Source: Blepharisma stoltei
Lineage: Eukaryota; Ciliophora; Heterotrichea; Heterotrichida; Blepharismidae
Direction of reading: 5' to 3'
Length of the DNA stretch: 64,000 nt
Assembly: GCA_914767885.1 (NCBI GenBank)
Contig: CAJZBQ010000056.1
Location: forward strand, 496,001 to 560,000
Shown here: positions 51,860 through 63,181 of the stretch, one piece after another
Numbering within the stretch: the first letter of the stretch is position 1
Layout of the letters: every line of letters starts with the position of its first letter
Made by a program: the position numbers and the translations under genes
Notes under the pieces: model-generated
What the model was told of the DNA's origin: nothing
Database searches by the model: none
Seen by the model: the letters and a program-made list of their open reading frames with translations, nothing else

Positions 51860-54181
51860 CTATTCTAAATGAGCATGGCTGCCCTCCGCACCATTTTTCT
51901 CCTGCTTTTTACACCCATTTGTCTCCGCTGTCCCATTCTCATTATTCTCCATTTCTCCTCTGATGCATGTTTCTATTTCCCCACATTCCATCTTAAGCTT
52001 ATTCATCTGCTTCAACTCCAAGATTTCAGGGCTTCTTTTGATTGGCGTTATCACGTCTTCATCTGAGCTCTTATCAAAATATTCTTCATCTTCTTTTGCG
52101 GAGACTTCTCTTGAATTTCAATTTTTATATGAACTATGCTTAGATCTTACTATTCAGTTTCAGCTTCCTTCTGTTGTGCGTGTATATTCACAATTTGTTC
52201 TAAATAGCGAGAAAGGTCAGTGTCTTTTAGCAGAGGCACATATCTTTGCACGATGTGCTCTATAATAACTTTATTTTTCGCAGCTTTAATTTCTTCAAAA
52301 ATTGCCAAAATTGAGGAAAAAATCATGTTTTCTTTCGGGCCGTTGTGGATAAATTCTTCGAAAATTAGTTGAAAATATGAGTGAGATACAACATATCGAG
52401 TCAAATATGGGTCGTTTCTCTTGATAACTTCTCTGAAAAGTTTTAAAACGGCAAGAGAAATGGGCTTATCATGAAGTTGCAAAAGATCTAAAGCTTTTTG
52501 CAAAATTTCATTCATTGTGAGATAAGTTCGGATTCTTTCTTGATGCTTTTCGACACAATGGGTAAAAATTCCTAAAATTTCACATATACACATACGGATT
52601 TCTTCACGGTCTAGATTAGGGCTGCACATTTTCCCAGCAAATCTATTGAGAAGCTCATTGTAAAATATTTCGCATATGTCTAAAAATATTTTATCTTCTA
52701 TTGTTGGTTCCAGCAATGCCTTAATAAATTTCGATACCTCTTGTTGAACTCCTATATTTTTCGAATTCAAAAATCCTGAACAAATCGCTTTTAAAATTTC
52801 AAATTCTCTTTCTTTTTGCTCTCCAGAAATCAAATAACTTTTCACGATATTTGGTGCAACTTCCAGCATATTTGTATACATTTCGCCTATTAACTCTAAT
52901 ATTTTTTCTTTTAGCTCATCGTTATTTTTTGCTTCTTTTTGGGCGTTGTAAAGTAGCAGCATAATTCCATCCTTATGGATTTCTTCATAAAAGTCTATTT
53001 TCATTTTCATCTGCTGGGTGCATGTTTTGGCTATGCTGCTTACCCCTCCGAGCTATCGAGAAAAACCATTATATATCCCTTTTTTCGATTAATAATTAAT
53101 AATTAAATTAATGAAATCTTTAGCGAATTATAATTAAATTAGCCATTATTTACAATTTGAAATTTTAAATCCAAAAAAATGTTTGTATCACCTTGTTAGC
53201 TAGCAAGGTCTTTTTTGATCGTTGAGTTAGTTCGCAAAAGAAATTAATAGCTCCTTCGTTTAGGGCTTGAATTTTATCAAACAATGATTTTCTGATATCC
53301 TGAGATTCAAGGTACCCAGCTACTAATTCTCGCCAGGAATATAGCTGATAGCATAATAGAGATTGAAATGAGGACTCATCTAGGCATCTTGACAAAGCCG
53401 TATCTTTTAAAAATTGTAGCCTGTACGCATGATGAATTTTTGCTAAAAACTCTTTATCTTCGATTTCTAGCACATTTTGGTATTTTACCTGATTTTCTAA
53501 AATTTCTCTTAACTTAAAGCTTTTTCCTAATATTGAGGGGTCATGCTCTAAAGCCCCAAAAAAATCCAAATAATATTCATCACTTAGCATGATGTCTAAA
53601 ATCTCACGAGAGTTCAATTGTACTAAATAGATCTTACCTAATGCTTTGTAGCAAAAAAATATTTCATAGAGCTTTTCTTCATTATTTTCTTCTTCTAAAA
53701 ACTTATAAACTTTTTGAAGTTTCTCTAAAAAATCCGAAAACAAAACCGCTTTTGAAATTTTATCTTTATTTACTGAATTTTCTAATATTTCTCTAATGCT
53801 GTCCAGGTTATCAATTTTGGGTACTGGCAAAGTGACAATATCTTCATCATTATCATCTTCAAATTTTATGTCCTTGGGATCTCTACTTTGAATTTTGCAG
53901 ATGGCTTCTATCACCTTCTGAGCTCCTGCAGGATCTTGGAAACTCAAAGCGAAATTATGGTTTTCATTATCCATTCAGGTTATGATGGTATTTCCCTGCC
54001 TTTTATAAACTTCGTCGCCAATTTCAAAACTCATGAGATTGATATCAGGGTCTCCTTCACTTTCAACAGATAAAAGTCTTCCTAATATATTGATCCTGCC
54101 TGTTCCACTGTCATTTCATTCTCCATTGCCTCCAAGAGTATATAGCTTGACTCGCCAGAACTTATCATTATCACTTGTCAT
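51860..54181 (-). CDS. PPP4R3: PP4 regulatory subunit 3 (SMEK/PPP4R3) with one insertion and a 17-nt intron
   Basis: 719 residues (2160 nt) after removing 53041-53185 and the intron 52134-52150. N-terminal EVH1/PH-like domain (FWRVKLYTLGGNGEWNDSGTG, VYKRQGNTIITWMD) where both key Trp use TGA; then the family helical-repeat region (SLLCYQLYSWRELVAGYL, CEIFYNELLNRFAGKMCSP, KRNDPYLTRYVVSHSYFQLIFEEF); then an acidic tail (AKEDEEYFDKSSDEDV) found after the intron. It targets PP4 phosphatase to substrates through short FxxP-type motifs. ATG 54181, stop TAG. Confidence 0.9.
52134..52150 (-). other. Candidate 17-nt intron
   Basis: Minus-strand GTAAGATCTAAGCATAG. It removes in-frame TAG and TAA and joins the helical region to the acidic tail in frame. 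Two nt longer than the other introns here, so it is less certain. Confidence 0.6.
53041..53187. mobile_element. Decayed family A derivative, ~145 bp, in PPP4R3
   Basis: The minus-strand right part (GGGATATATAATGGTTTTTCTCG...CTCGGAGGGG-TA) is a mutated family A tip; the other end is AT-rich without a clear repeat. TA at 53041-53042 and 53186-53187 gives an in-frame junction (NKVISSIAKT). Confidence 0.7.
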
Positions 54182-54265
54182 TTTTTCAATTTTCTATTCA
54201 CTTAAGATCAAAGCAAAATAATGAGAATTTTGGTAAGATTCTTAAAATTATTGAGATTAAATAGT

Positions 54266-55687
54266 TTATTTAGTCCTGGCACCTAGTCTGAAAAATACTG
54301 CAAAGCAGGCAATCTTAAAAATGAAGCAGATAAACGTTAGAGCTTCACCCCAAAACCTAATTTCCCCTTCTTTTTCTATGAAATTTTCACTTTGAGACCA
54401 AGCCTAAATATGAATTACTTTTGAGAAAAACAAAAACCATAGCAAATCATAAACCGCAGCAAAAAGTATTGCAAACGACAATTTCATATAACTCAAATCA
54501 GTATCATTTTTTGTAACATGATATACAAAACACCCAAGAGCGACAGAGACCTAAATAAACCTCACATTAATGAAGTCGGGTCTGTATCCCATTAGCATTA
54601 CTGAGAGCAAAAGATATATTAAGGTCACTATATAACTACTCCAATGCCAATCAAGATCTTTCCCTAATATGCCATGCACTACATTTTCAATCTTTTTTGA
54701 TACTGCTTTTTCAACTCCAGCTGTTTTAGATCCGACTAATTCTGCATCTATAAGAAGCCCGCCAAAAGGCTGATGGAGTTTGTCTAGCTGGTCTTCTAAA
54801 TGCGCAAGTTCAGCTTTATCAAGTTGTACATTTTCGTTCCATTGAGTCAAAATTGCTTCGTAATATTTCACTTTGCTATAGACCCATAGTAAGCCTAAAT
54901 GCACTTTTCCAATGGGTGTGCCTTTAGGGTCTTTGATATCAACATAAACGTCATGCTTCATCTGATCTCTTAATAAATTCAGTGAATATGTGGACTCTCC
55001 TATTAATTTGTGGTTTCCAAAATTTGAATGGTTTTTGACTGATATATAAAGATCATCGCTCCCTTCTAAAATTTGAAAAGTAAAGACTTCGTTAAAGGTA
55101 GGAGTTAGGGTTTTTGATGCAAACTTTGTTTCAATTATTTGCTGCTCGCAGCTAAGCTCGATGAAAGGGTCGAGGACTTGTTGGGATTTAATAGTGGCTT
55201 CAATTACGTAGACTGTAAGAACGCTTCCTTCCATGATTCCATTTTTGCCAAGCTTTTCAGTTGCTTTGGCTGTGATTAGTTTTCTATTGTAATCGTCAAC
55301 TTGCTTGATATTGTCAGCAATTTGTCTTTTTAGCTCAGTTGTGCGGCGTTTAATGTTGTTTTCAGTCTCAACGTATGATCATATGAATTCTTCGATGGTG
55401 ACAACTGCATCTTGGTCTTTATCCATCTTAGAAAAGAGTCCCATGCAGATTTCCCTATCATATTCTCCTCCACTTTTTTTCTTGAGGAAATTATAAACTT
55501 CATCAAAGGTTAATTCTTGATCTTTATTAGTATCCACTTCTGCAAACTCTGCTAAAAGTTGGTCATGCCTATCTTGGAGCACAGCATTTATGGGGGATAC
55601 ACCTACTGAAGGACGAATGGAGGCTGCACTTTGTGATAATTTTGGACTAATGCCAGAAAGGCTTGGTGACATTGGAACGTTCAGCAT
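54266..55687 (-). CDS. EF-hand, C2-domain, multipass membrane protein
   Basis: 463 residues with two 15-nt introns. An EF-hand pair (VDTNKDQELTFDEV, MDKDQDAVVTIEEF) lies at ~50-115, a linker, then a C2 domain (VLTVYVIEATIKSQQVLDPFIELSCEQQIIETKFASKTLTPTFNEVFTF...). Four hydrophobic segments near the C-terminus follow (IVTLIYLLLSVMLMGY; VSVALGCFVYHV; LSFAILFAAVYDLLWFLFF; FICFIFKIACFAVFF). Ca2+-controlled membrane protein, exact family unknown. Intro-corrected stop TAA at 54266-54268. Confidence 0.82.
54404..54418 (-). other. 15-nt spliceosomal intron
   Basis: Minus-strand GTAATTCATATTTAG, phase 0, with an in-frame TAG; joins FFSK to AWSQSEN. Confidence 0.88.
54551..54565 (-). other. 15-nt spliceosomal intron
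   Basis: Minus-strand GTGAGGTTTATTTAG, phase 0, with an in-frame TAG; joins PDFIN to VSVALG, continuing a membrane segment. Confidence 0.88.
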
Positions 55688-56020
55688 GGCAATTCCAATA
55701 GATTATGGATAATAAAATAAAGAAAATATTTTAATTTTTTGAGAATTTTTCAAATTTGATAATAGCTATTTATTATGATAATACTCAAAATTGCTTTGCA
55801 GTTAGTCCACAGCGCTATTTTATTTGTAATTTCTTTTTCAACTTCCCCGCTCTTATCATTTGCTTCAAAAACTGTTCAATTATTTACTTTAAAAAGAAAT
55901 AAGGCAATAAAATTTCATAGATCATAGTGAATCTTATTCATTTATATCTATACCGATTTTATTAATTTAGTATAAAATTTCTGAATTTTATAATAAATCC
56001 AAAATCATTATCATTTGCCT
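55688..56020. other. Intergenic, nothing recognised
   Basis: AT-rich spacer of 333 bp, no gene or repeat seen. Confidence 0.5.
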
Positions 56021-57020
56021 TTATTTATTTTTCTTACTCATTAAATTTTGTATTATGATATCAAAAGCAGTTTTATTTTCAGCCCCTCTAGGAATAATGA
56101 TATCAGCAAACTTCATCATAGGAAAAATAAAATCATCGAACGCTGGCTTTACAAATTTTCTATACTGATTAATAACAGACTTAATATCTCTCCCTCTCAT
56201 CTCAGTGTCTCTCAAAATTCTTCTCGCTAAACACTCATCAGAGTCAGTATGAACAAAAATTTTCAGATTCATCATTTCCCTTATCTTTGTATCATACAAT
56301 GCCATAATCCCTTCCAAAATAATAAACTGGGCTGGCTTTGCAAGTATAAACGAATTAGATCTGCAATAATGAGCATAATCATATATTGGAACATTTACCT
56401 CTTCTCCATTCATGAGATTCCAAATAGTATGATGCATTTCCACAAAATCGAAAGCATCAGGGTGGTCAAAATTGTACTCACTCCCCCCCCCTCCGTGAGT
56501 GAACAAAACCATTAGAAAAATCGCTATTTTTTGCCCAAAAACCCACCCTCCGTGAGTGAAACAAAAATTTTTTTAATAGAAAACATTTTTTATGAAAAAA
56601 ATTTTTTTGATATATAAATGATAATTAGTATAATGAAATCTAGAGCTAATTCTATTTAATTTTAAACGAATTGCTTTTTAAAACATAAATTTTATAAATT
56701 AAAATTAATATTTGCTTTCCAATTTTTTTTGCGAATTTCGAAAAAAAAAAATATTTTTATAGAATTTATATATAAAATTTTTTTTAAAAAAAAAAATTAA
56801 CCCCCCTCCGTGAGTGAACAAAATTTTTTTGTTCACTCACGGAGGGGGGGGGGGAGTCAGATACTTTTTGCAGCTGCAAAGGAGTTAAGTCTTTATAAAA
56901 ATAGTCTGAGTTTATTAGTGTACAGTCAAGGGCCAAGGCTTCTTGAATTCTATTGCTCAATGATGTTTTCCCACTTGCGGAGCCTCCAGTAATCCCGATC
57001 AAGTATGGGCGAAACATCAT
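56021..57020 (-). CDS. UCK: Uridine/cytidine kinase, split by a family A MITE
   Basis: 206 residues after removing 56478-56856 (621 nt). P-loop GITGGSASGKTS, then DCTLINSDYFYKDL, NFDHPDAFDF, YDYAHYCRS, ILEGIMALYDTKIREMMNLKIFVHTDSDECLARRILRDTEMRGRDIKSVINQY, with the family's DxD/E and RRI-x-RD motifs intact. It phosphorylates uridine and cytidine in pyrimidine salvage. The insertion falls between KVS and EYNFDHP. ATG 57020 (two adjacent ATGs) lies 34 bp from the divergent PDE6D start. Confidence 0.93.
56478..56859 (-). mobile_element. Family A MITE flanked by TCA rather than TA, 379 bp, in coding sequence
   Basis: TCA at 56478-56480 and 56857-56859, immediately against CTCCCC...GGGGAG tips. 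Full family build. There is no TA at either junction. Collapse of the TCA repeat gives Q-L-Q-K-V-S-E-Y-N-F-D-H-P in the kinase. Confidence 0.92.
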
Positions 57021-57054
57021 TTATATTACCGCAAAAGATTTCCATTAATATATA

Positions 57055-57483
57055 ATGAATTCAGTTGCAGAAGGATTTTCTATCAACTGGATCAAAATGA
57101 AGGACTATGAGACAGGAACTATCCTGTGGGAGCAGCAAAATTCTTGGGATCTGAATTCACTAGTAGAGGCCCATGTCCCCAAATCGATTTTGCAATGCCG
57201 AGCTGTGTCAAGAGAAATCAACTTTTCATCAAAACAGGCAATTCAGAAGTTCAGGCTGGTTCAAAAGGTAAAGCTTGCTGGTGAATTATTGGAAGAATGG
57301 AGTTTTGAATTTGGGTTTGTCATTCCTGGAAGTGAAAATAATTGGGAGCAAGTTATTGATGCAGCTCCTCCAGAAGAGATGCTACCAGCTGAAGTCTTAT
57401 CTGGGAACGTTATTATTGAAACTTGCTTTTATGATGAGAACGAACTGATACATAGATCGTATGTTAAGGTTTTTTATGATTAA
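57055..57483 (+). CDS. PDE6D: PDE6D-like prenyl-binding protein
   Basis: 142 residues covering the PDE-delta fold (GFSINWIKMKDYETGTILWEQ, VPKSILQCRAVSREINFSSKQAIQKFRLVQKV, EEWSFEFGFVIPGSENNWEQVIDAAP, NVIIETCFYDENELIHRSYVKVFYD). It binds prenylated cargo, shuttling it to cilia with ARL2/ARL3. Ends TAA. Divergent from uridine kinase (34 bp). Confidence 0.95.
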   Translation: MNSVAEGFSINWIKMKDYETGTILWEQQNSWDLNSLVEAHVPKSILQCRAVSREINFSSKQAIQKFRLVQKVKLAGELLEEWSFEFGFVIPGSENNWEQVIDAAPPEEMLPAEVLSGNVIIETCFYDENELIHRSYVKVFYD

Positions 57484-57852
57484 ACTAAAATTAGGTTATA
57501 TAATCTGGAAATATGTAGGTGGTGATGATATGGAGAATTAGTGAGGGAATAAGAAAATATACAGAATTAATCAATTTTAATAGTTGAATCCAAATTCTCG
57601 ATGTTTTAGTTTGATAAGTGAAAATGAAACTACTTTTTAATGTCCAATCTGCTTTTTTGTGCTAAATTTATTCATTTTAGCTTATAAATATGATTTTCTT
57701 ATTCTATATATTAGAAATCGTAATAAAGAATAATTTTAAATACTGCTTTATATTTAAAATTCAAATTAATGGAAAATTATGCAAAATTCTTTCAATAGTT
57801 ATTTTTACATTTAAGATTTGTGCCACGCTTTGAGCGAAAAACAATAATTAAT
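57484..57852. other. Intergenic, nothing recognised
   Basis: AT-rich spacer of 369 bp between convergent PDE6D and phosphatase genes. Confidence 0.5.
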
Positions 57853-58341
57853 CTATATTATATTGCATTTACATTCGCATCCCGTTTCATCAGTCTCAAT
57901 TGTCTTCTCAAACTGTTTAAGCTGCAACAAAAATCCTATGTTTGGGTTAACAACGAAGCGTTTTTTCTTGACTTTTTGAATTGCTTTATGCAGCTTCATT
58001 TTGCGGTGTTTCATCAAATATGCAATTATAATCGTTGGACTTCTTGAGATTCCCATGACGCAGTGTACGAAAACCCTTCCTTTATTTTTTAGAGCGGTAT
58101 CAATAAAATTACTTGTTTCAGGGAAATGTGTCGCAATGTCTGCGTCGATTACATCTTCTATGTTTATTTGGCAATAGCTGAAATTTGCTGGAAAATATTT
58201 TTCAAGGCCATTTCCACAAACCACTACATGGGTGATTTTATGTTTGGCAAGCAGATTTAAATTCGAAGCTGCTTTTAAATTTCCTAGAAAGAGTCCTTTA
58301 TCAATTTCATCGATTTCTTCAACTGCACATTCTGAAATCAT
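57853..58341 (-). CDS. Dual-specificity phosphatase with a CaaX-like C-terminus
   Basis: 162 residues. DSP fold with LFLGNLKAAS, then VFVHCVMGISRSPTIIIAYLM, where Cys is the nucleophile and Arg binds phosphate (HCxxGxxRS). The Asp general acid is likely in EDVIDADIA. The C-terminus CECKCNII ends in a CaaX-type box (CNII), suggesting prenylation. It starts 25 bp from the divergent EDC4-like gene. Confidence 0.9.
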   Translation of the reverse strand: MISECAVEEIDEIDKGLFLGNLKAASNLNLLAKHKITHVVVCGNGLEKYFPANFSYCQINIEDVIDADIATHFPETSNFIDTALKNKGRVFVHCVMGISRSPTIIIAYLMKHRKMKLHKAIQKVKKKRFVVNPNIGFLLQLKQFEKTIETDETGCECKCNII

Positions 58342-58366
58342 TGAGTTGGCAATTGCTTATAATAAT

Positions 58367-60430
58367 ATGGAGCAGTCAGGTGATGCTGGAAAAGCTCTTG
58401 AAATCTCGAATTTAGAAGAAATTATCGATCCTGATCTCTCAGAAGCAGTTTCTTCAACTTTTTTCATGAAATTGTTACCTTCTGAGTGTCTTGCAGTCAA
58501 CTCTCAATATATTTGCTACTCAGATAATAATGATTTGATCATCATCTACAAGAGTGACTCAGATGAAAAACAAACAAGAGTTGTCAGTCTGCCAAATAAA
58601 ATAAAAAACCTATTGATTGCGAAAGCTGGCAATTTTTTGGTTGCACTTACAGAAAATGATGGATTTCATATCATCGATATCGAATCTTCTAAGGAGATAT
58701 TAGATATAGGGAAATCCCAAAGCACCAAAAACATTAAATGGCACCCAAGAGTTCCTGGCATTTTGGCAATTAACATTGAAGGGGTATGCTTAGAAATATG
58801 AACTAGAGTTGATCAAACTTTTAAGTCAACTTCTTTTGACAAAAAAGATATAATTGCCTTTGACTTAAGTCCAGGCCCTAGCATAGAAATCGGCTATATT
58901 GGAAATGATGGAATTTTAAAAATTTGCGATCTAGAGAGCAACACAGAACAAGCACTTTCATCTCAATCCATAGATGATGCAATAGATATCATTTTCATCG
59001 ATAGAGATACAATTGCAGTTTACTCCTCAATTGGAATCACATTTTACTCTCGCTCACCTTCATTTGAGCCTATAACATATTCCAAAACTGCCTTCTTATA
59101 TGACCCTATTAGTGAGGTCGCTCTTTTAAGTGACTTTCAATCCACCCAAGTTTCTTTGTTCACCAAAGAATCAATTTTATCCCAAAAATATGATGAGACC
59201 ATTGATATCAGCCTAAAATCACCTCAACAGCAATTAGAAATCCAATGCAAAGATATTTCGAGACGCGCAATAGACATTATAATTCGGCATGAAGACGAAA
59301 TTTATAAATATCCATTTGTATTATCGCCTGAGTCTGATTTAGAAGAAAAAGAATTAGAACCTTTAGAAAATAAAGAAGAAGCTAAAACAATTAGTGAAAA
59401 TAAAGTAGATGATGCTCAGAAATCAGCTTCACAAAAGAGAAAAGAAAAGAAAAGTAATAGAACTCCTGCTAAAAAAAACACAAAAACAAAGCCATTAGCA
59501 GAAGTCGCTGAATTTAAACCTCCTGAGCCACCTAAACAAATTCCTGCCAAAGATATGGTCACTCCTATTATCAGCTGCTTGAATAAAAGATTTGACGACC
59601 TCATGAGGAGACTTGAAAAAACCTTATCTGAGCAAACACTTTCTCAGGTGATTTCCAAGCATCTTCAAGCAAATTATGAAAACAAAGGCCAAGACCAACT
59701 AAACGCTATAAAAACTGCTTTGCAGTCGTATATTTTCCAGGCTTTTGGCAATGAATTTCGCACTGTTTTAATTCCAATTTTTGAAAGAGACATAGGCGAG
59801 AACTTTAAAAACATGTTTTTCCTGCTCCAAGAAACCTTAAGACAAAGCTCTGAAAGAAATGCTAGAGAAGAGGCAAAATCTCAGTCACTAAATACTCATA
59901 TGAAAAACACTATTGAAGGACTAAACACTTTATCAAAAAAGCTAGGAAAAGTTGCTTTTAAGCAGCTAAAAAGAGTTGAAGAACTTGAAATTGTGATGGT
60001 TGAAAAAGCTTCAGCGGCTGTCACAAGCACTATCGAAATTCCTAAGGTAGATACTTATGTGAGTAAGCTTAAGCAAGAAATAGAAAAATATTTGAATGAA
60101 AAAGATTTTGATAAAGCAATCACTAGGCTTATACAAGAAAATAATACCAATTATTTATTTAAGGTTTTGGCTTTGATGGATCCTAGACCTTTAATGGCCA
60201 GAGATTACTTATCAAGTGATACAGTTTTAAATTTGTTTTATCTTCTTGTTAGCTGTGTTGAGCAAGAAAAAGAATTTCCGGATATCATGATTTGACTGGA
60301 AGAATTATGCAAAAAATTACCGACAGGGTCATCTGATCTAAGCAAAATTTTAGCCAGGCTGTGTGAGGTATGTGATAGAAATTCAAAACTTAGAAGCATT
60401 ATGAAGTTATATACAATGAGATTAAGATAG
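58367..60430 (+). CDS. EDC4: EDC4/Ge-1-like mRNA decapping scaffold
   Basis: 687 residues. The N-terminal ~270 form WD-like strands (FMKLLPSECLAVNSQYICYSDNNDLIIIYK, IKWHPRVPGILAINIEGVCLEIW), a charged linker with Glu/Lys stretches follows, then the Ge-1 C-terminal region: FQAFGNEFRTVLIPIFERDIGENFKNMFFLLQET, coiled coil, and DFDKAITRLIQENNTNYLFKVLALMDPRPLMARDYLSSDTVLNLFYLLVSC. Matches the varicose/EDC4 layout that bridges DCP1-DCP2 and XRN1. TGA-Trp at 58799 and 60294. Stop TAG. Confidence 0.78.
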
Positions 60431-60608
60431 ATTAAATAGCACTTTAATTAACTTTTATGAGTCAATATAATAAACTTTGGAGTTTATAATAAAAAAATTC
60501 ACTTATGATAAAGCCGCAATCAAAATTTCGGTTAATTGGGAAATTCATTTGATTAATTTAAATTTAAATGAATTGGAAAATTCTTGTTAACTAATATATA
60601 TCAAATTT

Positions 60609-62492
60609 ATGTCAAGATTAAAAAAACCATTAGAAAACTTAACAATTGATCCTCAGAATCAAAGCTTTTTTAGCGGCATTCACCATAGACATTCCTTATC
60701 TAATCCAAATTCTCGAAATTCATCATCAAGCAATCCCCATCAGCCAAAAATTAAATTTTGCAACATCCTTACAAATAAGCATCAATCTCTCAATAGAGAA
60801 TCTCCTTATGCTCAGAATCAATCTATTTCAAAAGCCTACTCCATATCAAATCTTCCCAAACCAAAAGAAAAGTCTAGGCTAAAGTCAGCTTCGACCTTGA
60901 GCTCCCACAATTTATCCTCTTTAATAAAAACTAACATTAAGGTGCCTCGAAATGAAAATTCACAAGAAGCTTCGTTTACAAACCTGAGTTTTTATGAGGA
61001 CTGGAAGAAAAAAAGCAAAGAAAAACACTCATCAACAGATATGAATCTTTCCGCAGCAAACTGCATAAATTTAAACGATCAAAGAATAGACTCTAAGGAC
61101 CCCCTTTTAGAATATGCAAGGCAGAATAGAGAAGTTCAAAGCTTAGAATTCAAACTTACTAACCCCCCATCCTCGATCGAACGGCTCGCCATCGTTCGAT
61201 CAAGGATGGGGGTTAAAAAAAAATTTATATAAAATAAAAAAATATATATATATATTATTTTATTTACTTTTAAATAAGAGGGTTAAGAGTATTTAATAAT
61301 TATTTTTACATAAGAATACAAATTTTTAATATTTTGATTTTTTGGTTACCTCTTTAAACTGTATAAATTTTAATTTGTTTCTTATTAAATTAAAATTTGT
61401 TTTTAAAAATTTTAAAGAATCTCTATTTTCTAGATTATTAAGTTTTTTAAGCCTTGGTTGATAACTAAATCACTTCGAATGGTGATTCGTAGCTTTCTGT
61501 CGTCTCAAAGTCTCTGAAAACAACTTCATTAGGTACATCTTCACAAGCTTTTGATGGCTAATATATTTTTATATATATAAAAGTTTGCATGATATGAAAA
61601 TCGTTCGATCAAGGATGGGGGTTAATTTCCCCAATTTTTAGGAATTTTTTCAGTCAATCGTTCGGTCAAAGATGGGGGGAGTAAGCAATTAAGAGACCAG
61701 TCTGGCAAGTCTAATTCTCCAAAAATGCAAAAAGAAGTTTTTGACATCTATAGCAAAATGTTTGCAGAAATCATTGAAAAAGACACGTTATTTGGGCCCC
61801 TATTGCTAAAAATCCAGCATGCTTATGAAGATTGAATGATTTCAGCAACAAGTGATTATAAAGAAACCTCACAAAATCTAAAATTCGAGCTCTCTGAATT
61901 AAGCAAAAAATGCCAGTTGCAGAATGAAGATAAAAAAACCATGGACAGAAAAATTGAAAAATTGTCAAAAGAAAATTATGAACTAAGTAAAAGTTTGGAA
62001 GAACAGGAAGAAAGATACGCAGAACTGCAAGAAAAAATATTTAAAATTGCAGATATAAAAATTGATCAACTGCCTAAAGATGATGAAACTTGAAAATTTT
62101 TAGTTGCAGAAAATCAGAACTATGCAAGCGTTTGTGAGAATATGAGAAATGAGCTGAAAAATTATGCGTATAAAGAGAAAAAACTGCTAAAATTGGTTTT
62201 AGCAATGAAGAAAAGAGGATACCCAGTAGAAGAAATTTATGATCAAGAAGTTGCTCATCATAAAAAGAAGAAAAAGAAGCAGGAGCAGAATCAGAATCAG
62301 ATTGAATCTGAAGAGTATCCTGATGATACAGAAAATGAGCAGCTTGTGTCAGAAAGGCTAAAGTATAAGGCTAAGCCCGAATCAATTCCGAGCTTGAATC
62401 TTAAAGATATACAAGCTGAAACTCTATATTCCTCCACATCATCATCTGGCTCATATAATGATAGCGATTCATGCTTCATCAAAACTCAATAA
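60609..62492 (+). CDS. TSNAXIP1-like coiled-coil protein, split by a family B MITE
   Basis: 453 residues after removing 60160+1000..61681 as annotated (TAA repeats at 61160 and 61682; 1362 nt). A basic Ser/Asn-rich head comes first, then after the junction KLTKQLRDQ a segment EVFDIYSKMFAEIIEKDTLFGPLLLKIQHAYEDW that resembles the N-terminal domain of TSNAXIP1 (ciliary/sperm), then long coiled coil and a Lys-rich tail. Two TGA-Trp codons. Function inferred from the short similarity only. Confidence 0.65.
61160..61684 (+). mobile_element. Family B MITE, 522 bp, in coding sequence
   Basis: TAA at 61160-61162 and 61682-61684. Left hairpin (CATCCTCGATCGAACG, short loop, CGTTCGATCAAGGATGG), right end with two copies (near 61600 and 61657), GGGGAG tip. 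The core shares long stretches with the 41943 copy, including AACAACTTCATTAGGTACATC. Excision restores K-L-T-K-Q-L. Confidence 0.9.
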
Positions 62493-63181
62493 ACTAATCA
62501 GCAAACTGATGCAACTTTGCACTCGATTGCAATGAAACTCATAACTGATTATGATAAAATGCTAATTTGCCTCATAAGTTTTTTAATTGGCAATCATAAC
62601 ATCTAAAATAATTTAATTGCGACATTAATTTAATCATATGACAATTATTTCGATTAAAGCTATTTTTATTAATTGCAAATCGGTAATTATAATTGTTTAT
62701 TTTGCAATGAAAGATTTAAAATTTATTGCAAATGATTTGAATTAATAAATAATGAAAGAATTATTGAATATTTATCACTTATATTAGATTATTTAACAAT
62801 ATTTATAAAACATTAAGAAAACATTAAGAAAATATTAAAATTTCTTAATATAAAGTATTATTTTTCAGAATTATCAAGAGAGAAGTAAGTTTTTTTAACT
62901 AATTAAATTAAATCCAATTATAATGATAAAATGGTGATGTATGTGCTAGAAGTTTAAGTCTTTATCACAAATTCAAATATTAATCTTCTTATTAAAAAAT
63001 TTGCAGGTTTTTGGGATAATATATGAATAATTTAAAGATTAAAGTATTATAGGACCAGGACTTAACAAAGCACGCCCTGTAATAATGGGCCAATGCAATA
63101 TAATAGTCTAATCAAACCTTCTCAAATTTATAAAATAAAAGACACAAAAATGCTTTTTAATCTAAATTAAATAGAAAGATT
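62493..63181. other. Intergenic, nothing recognised
   Basis: 689 bp of AT-rich spacer. No gene, RNA or MITE ends identified. Confidence 0.5.
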
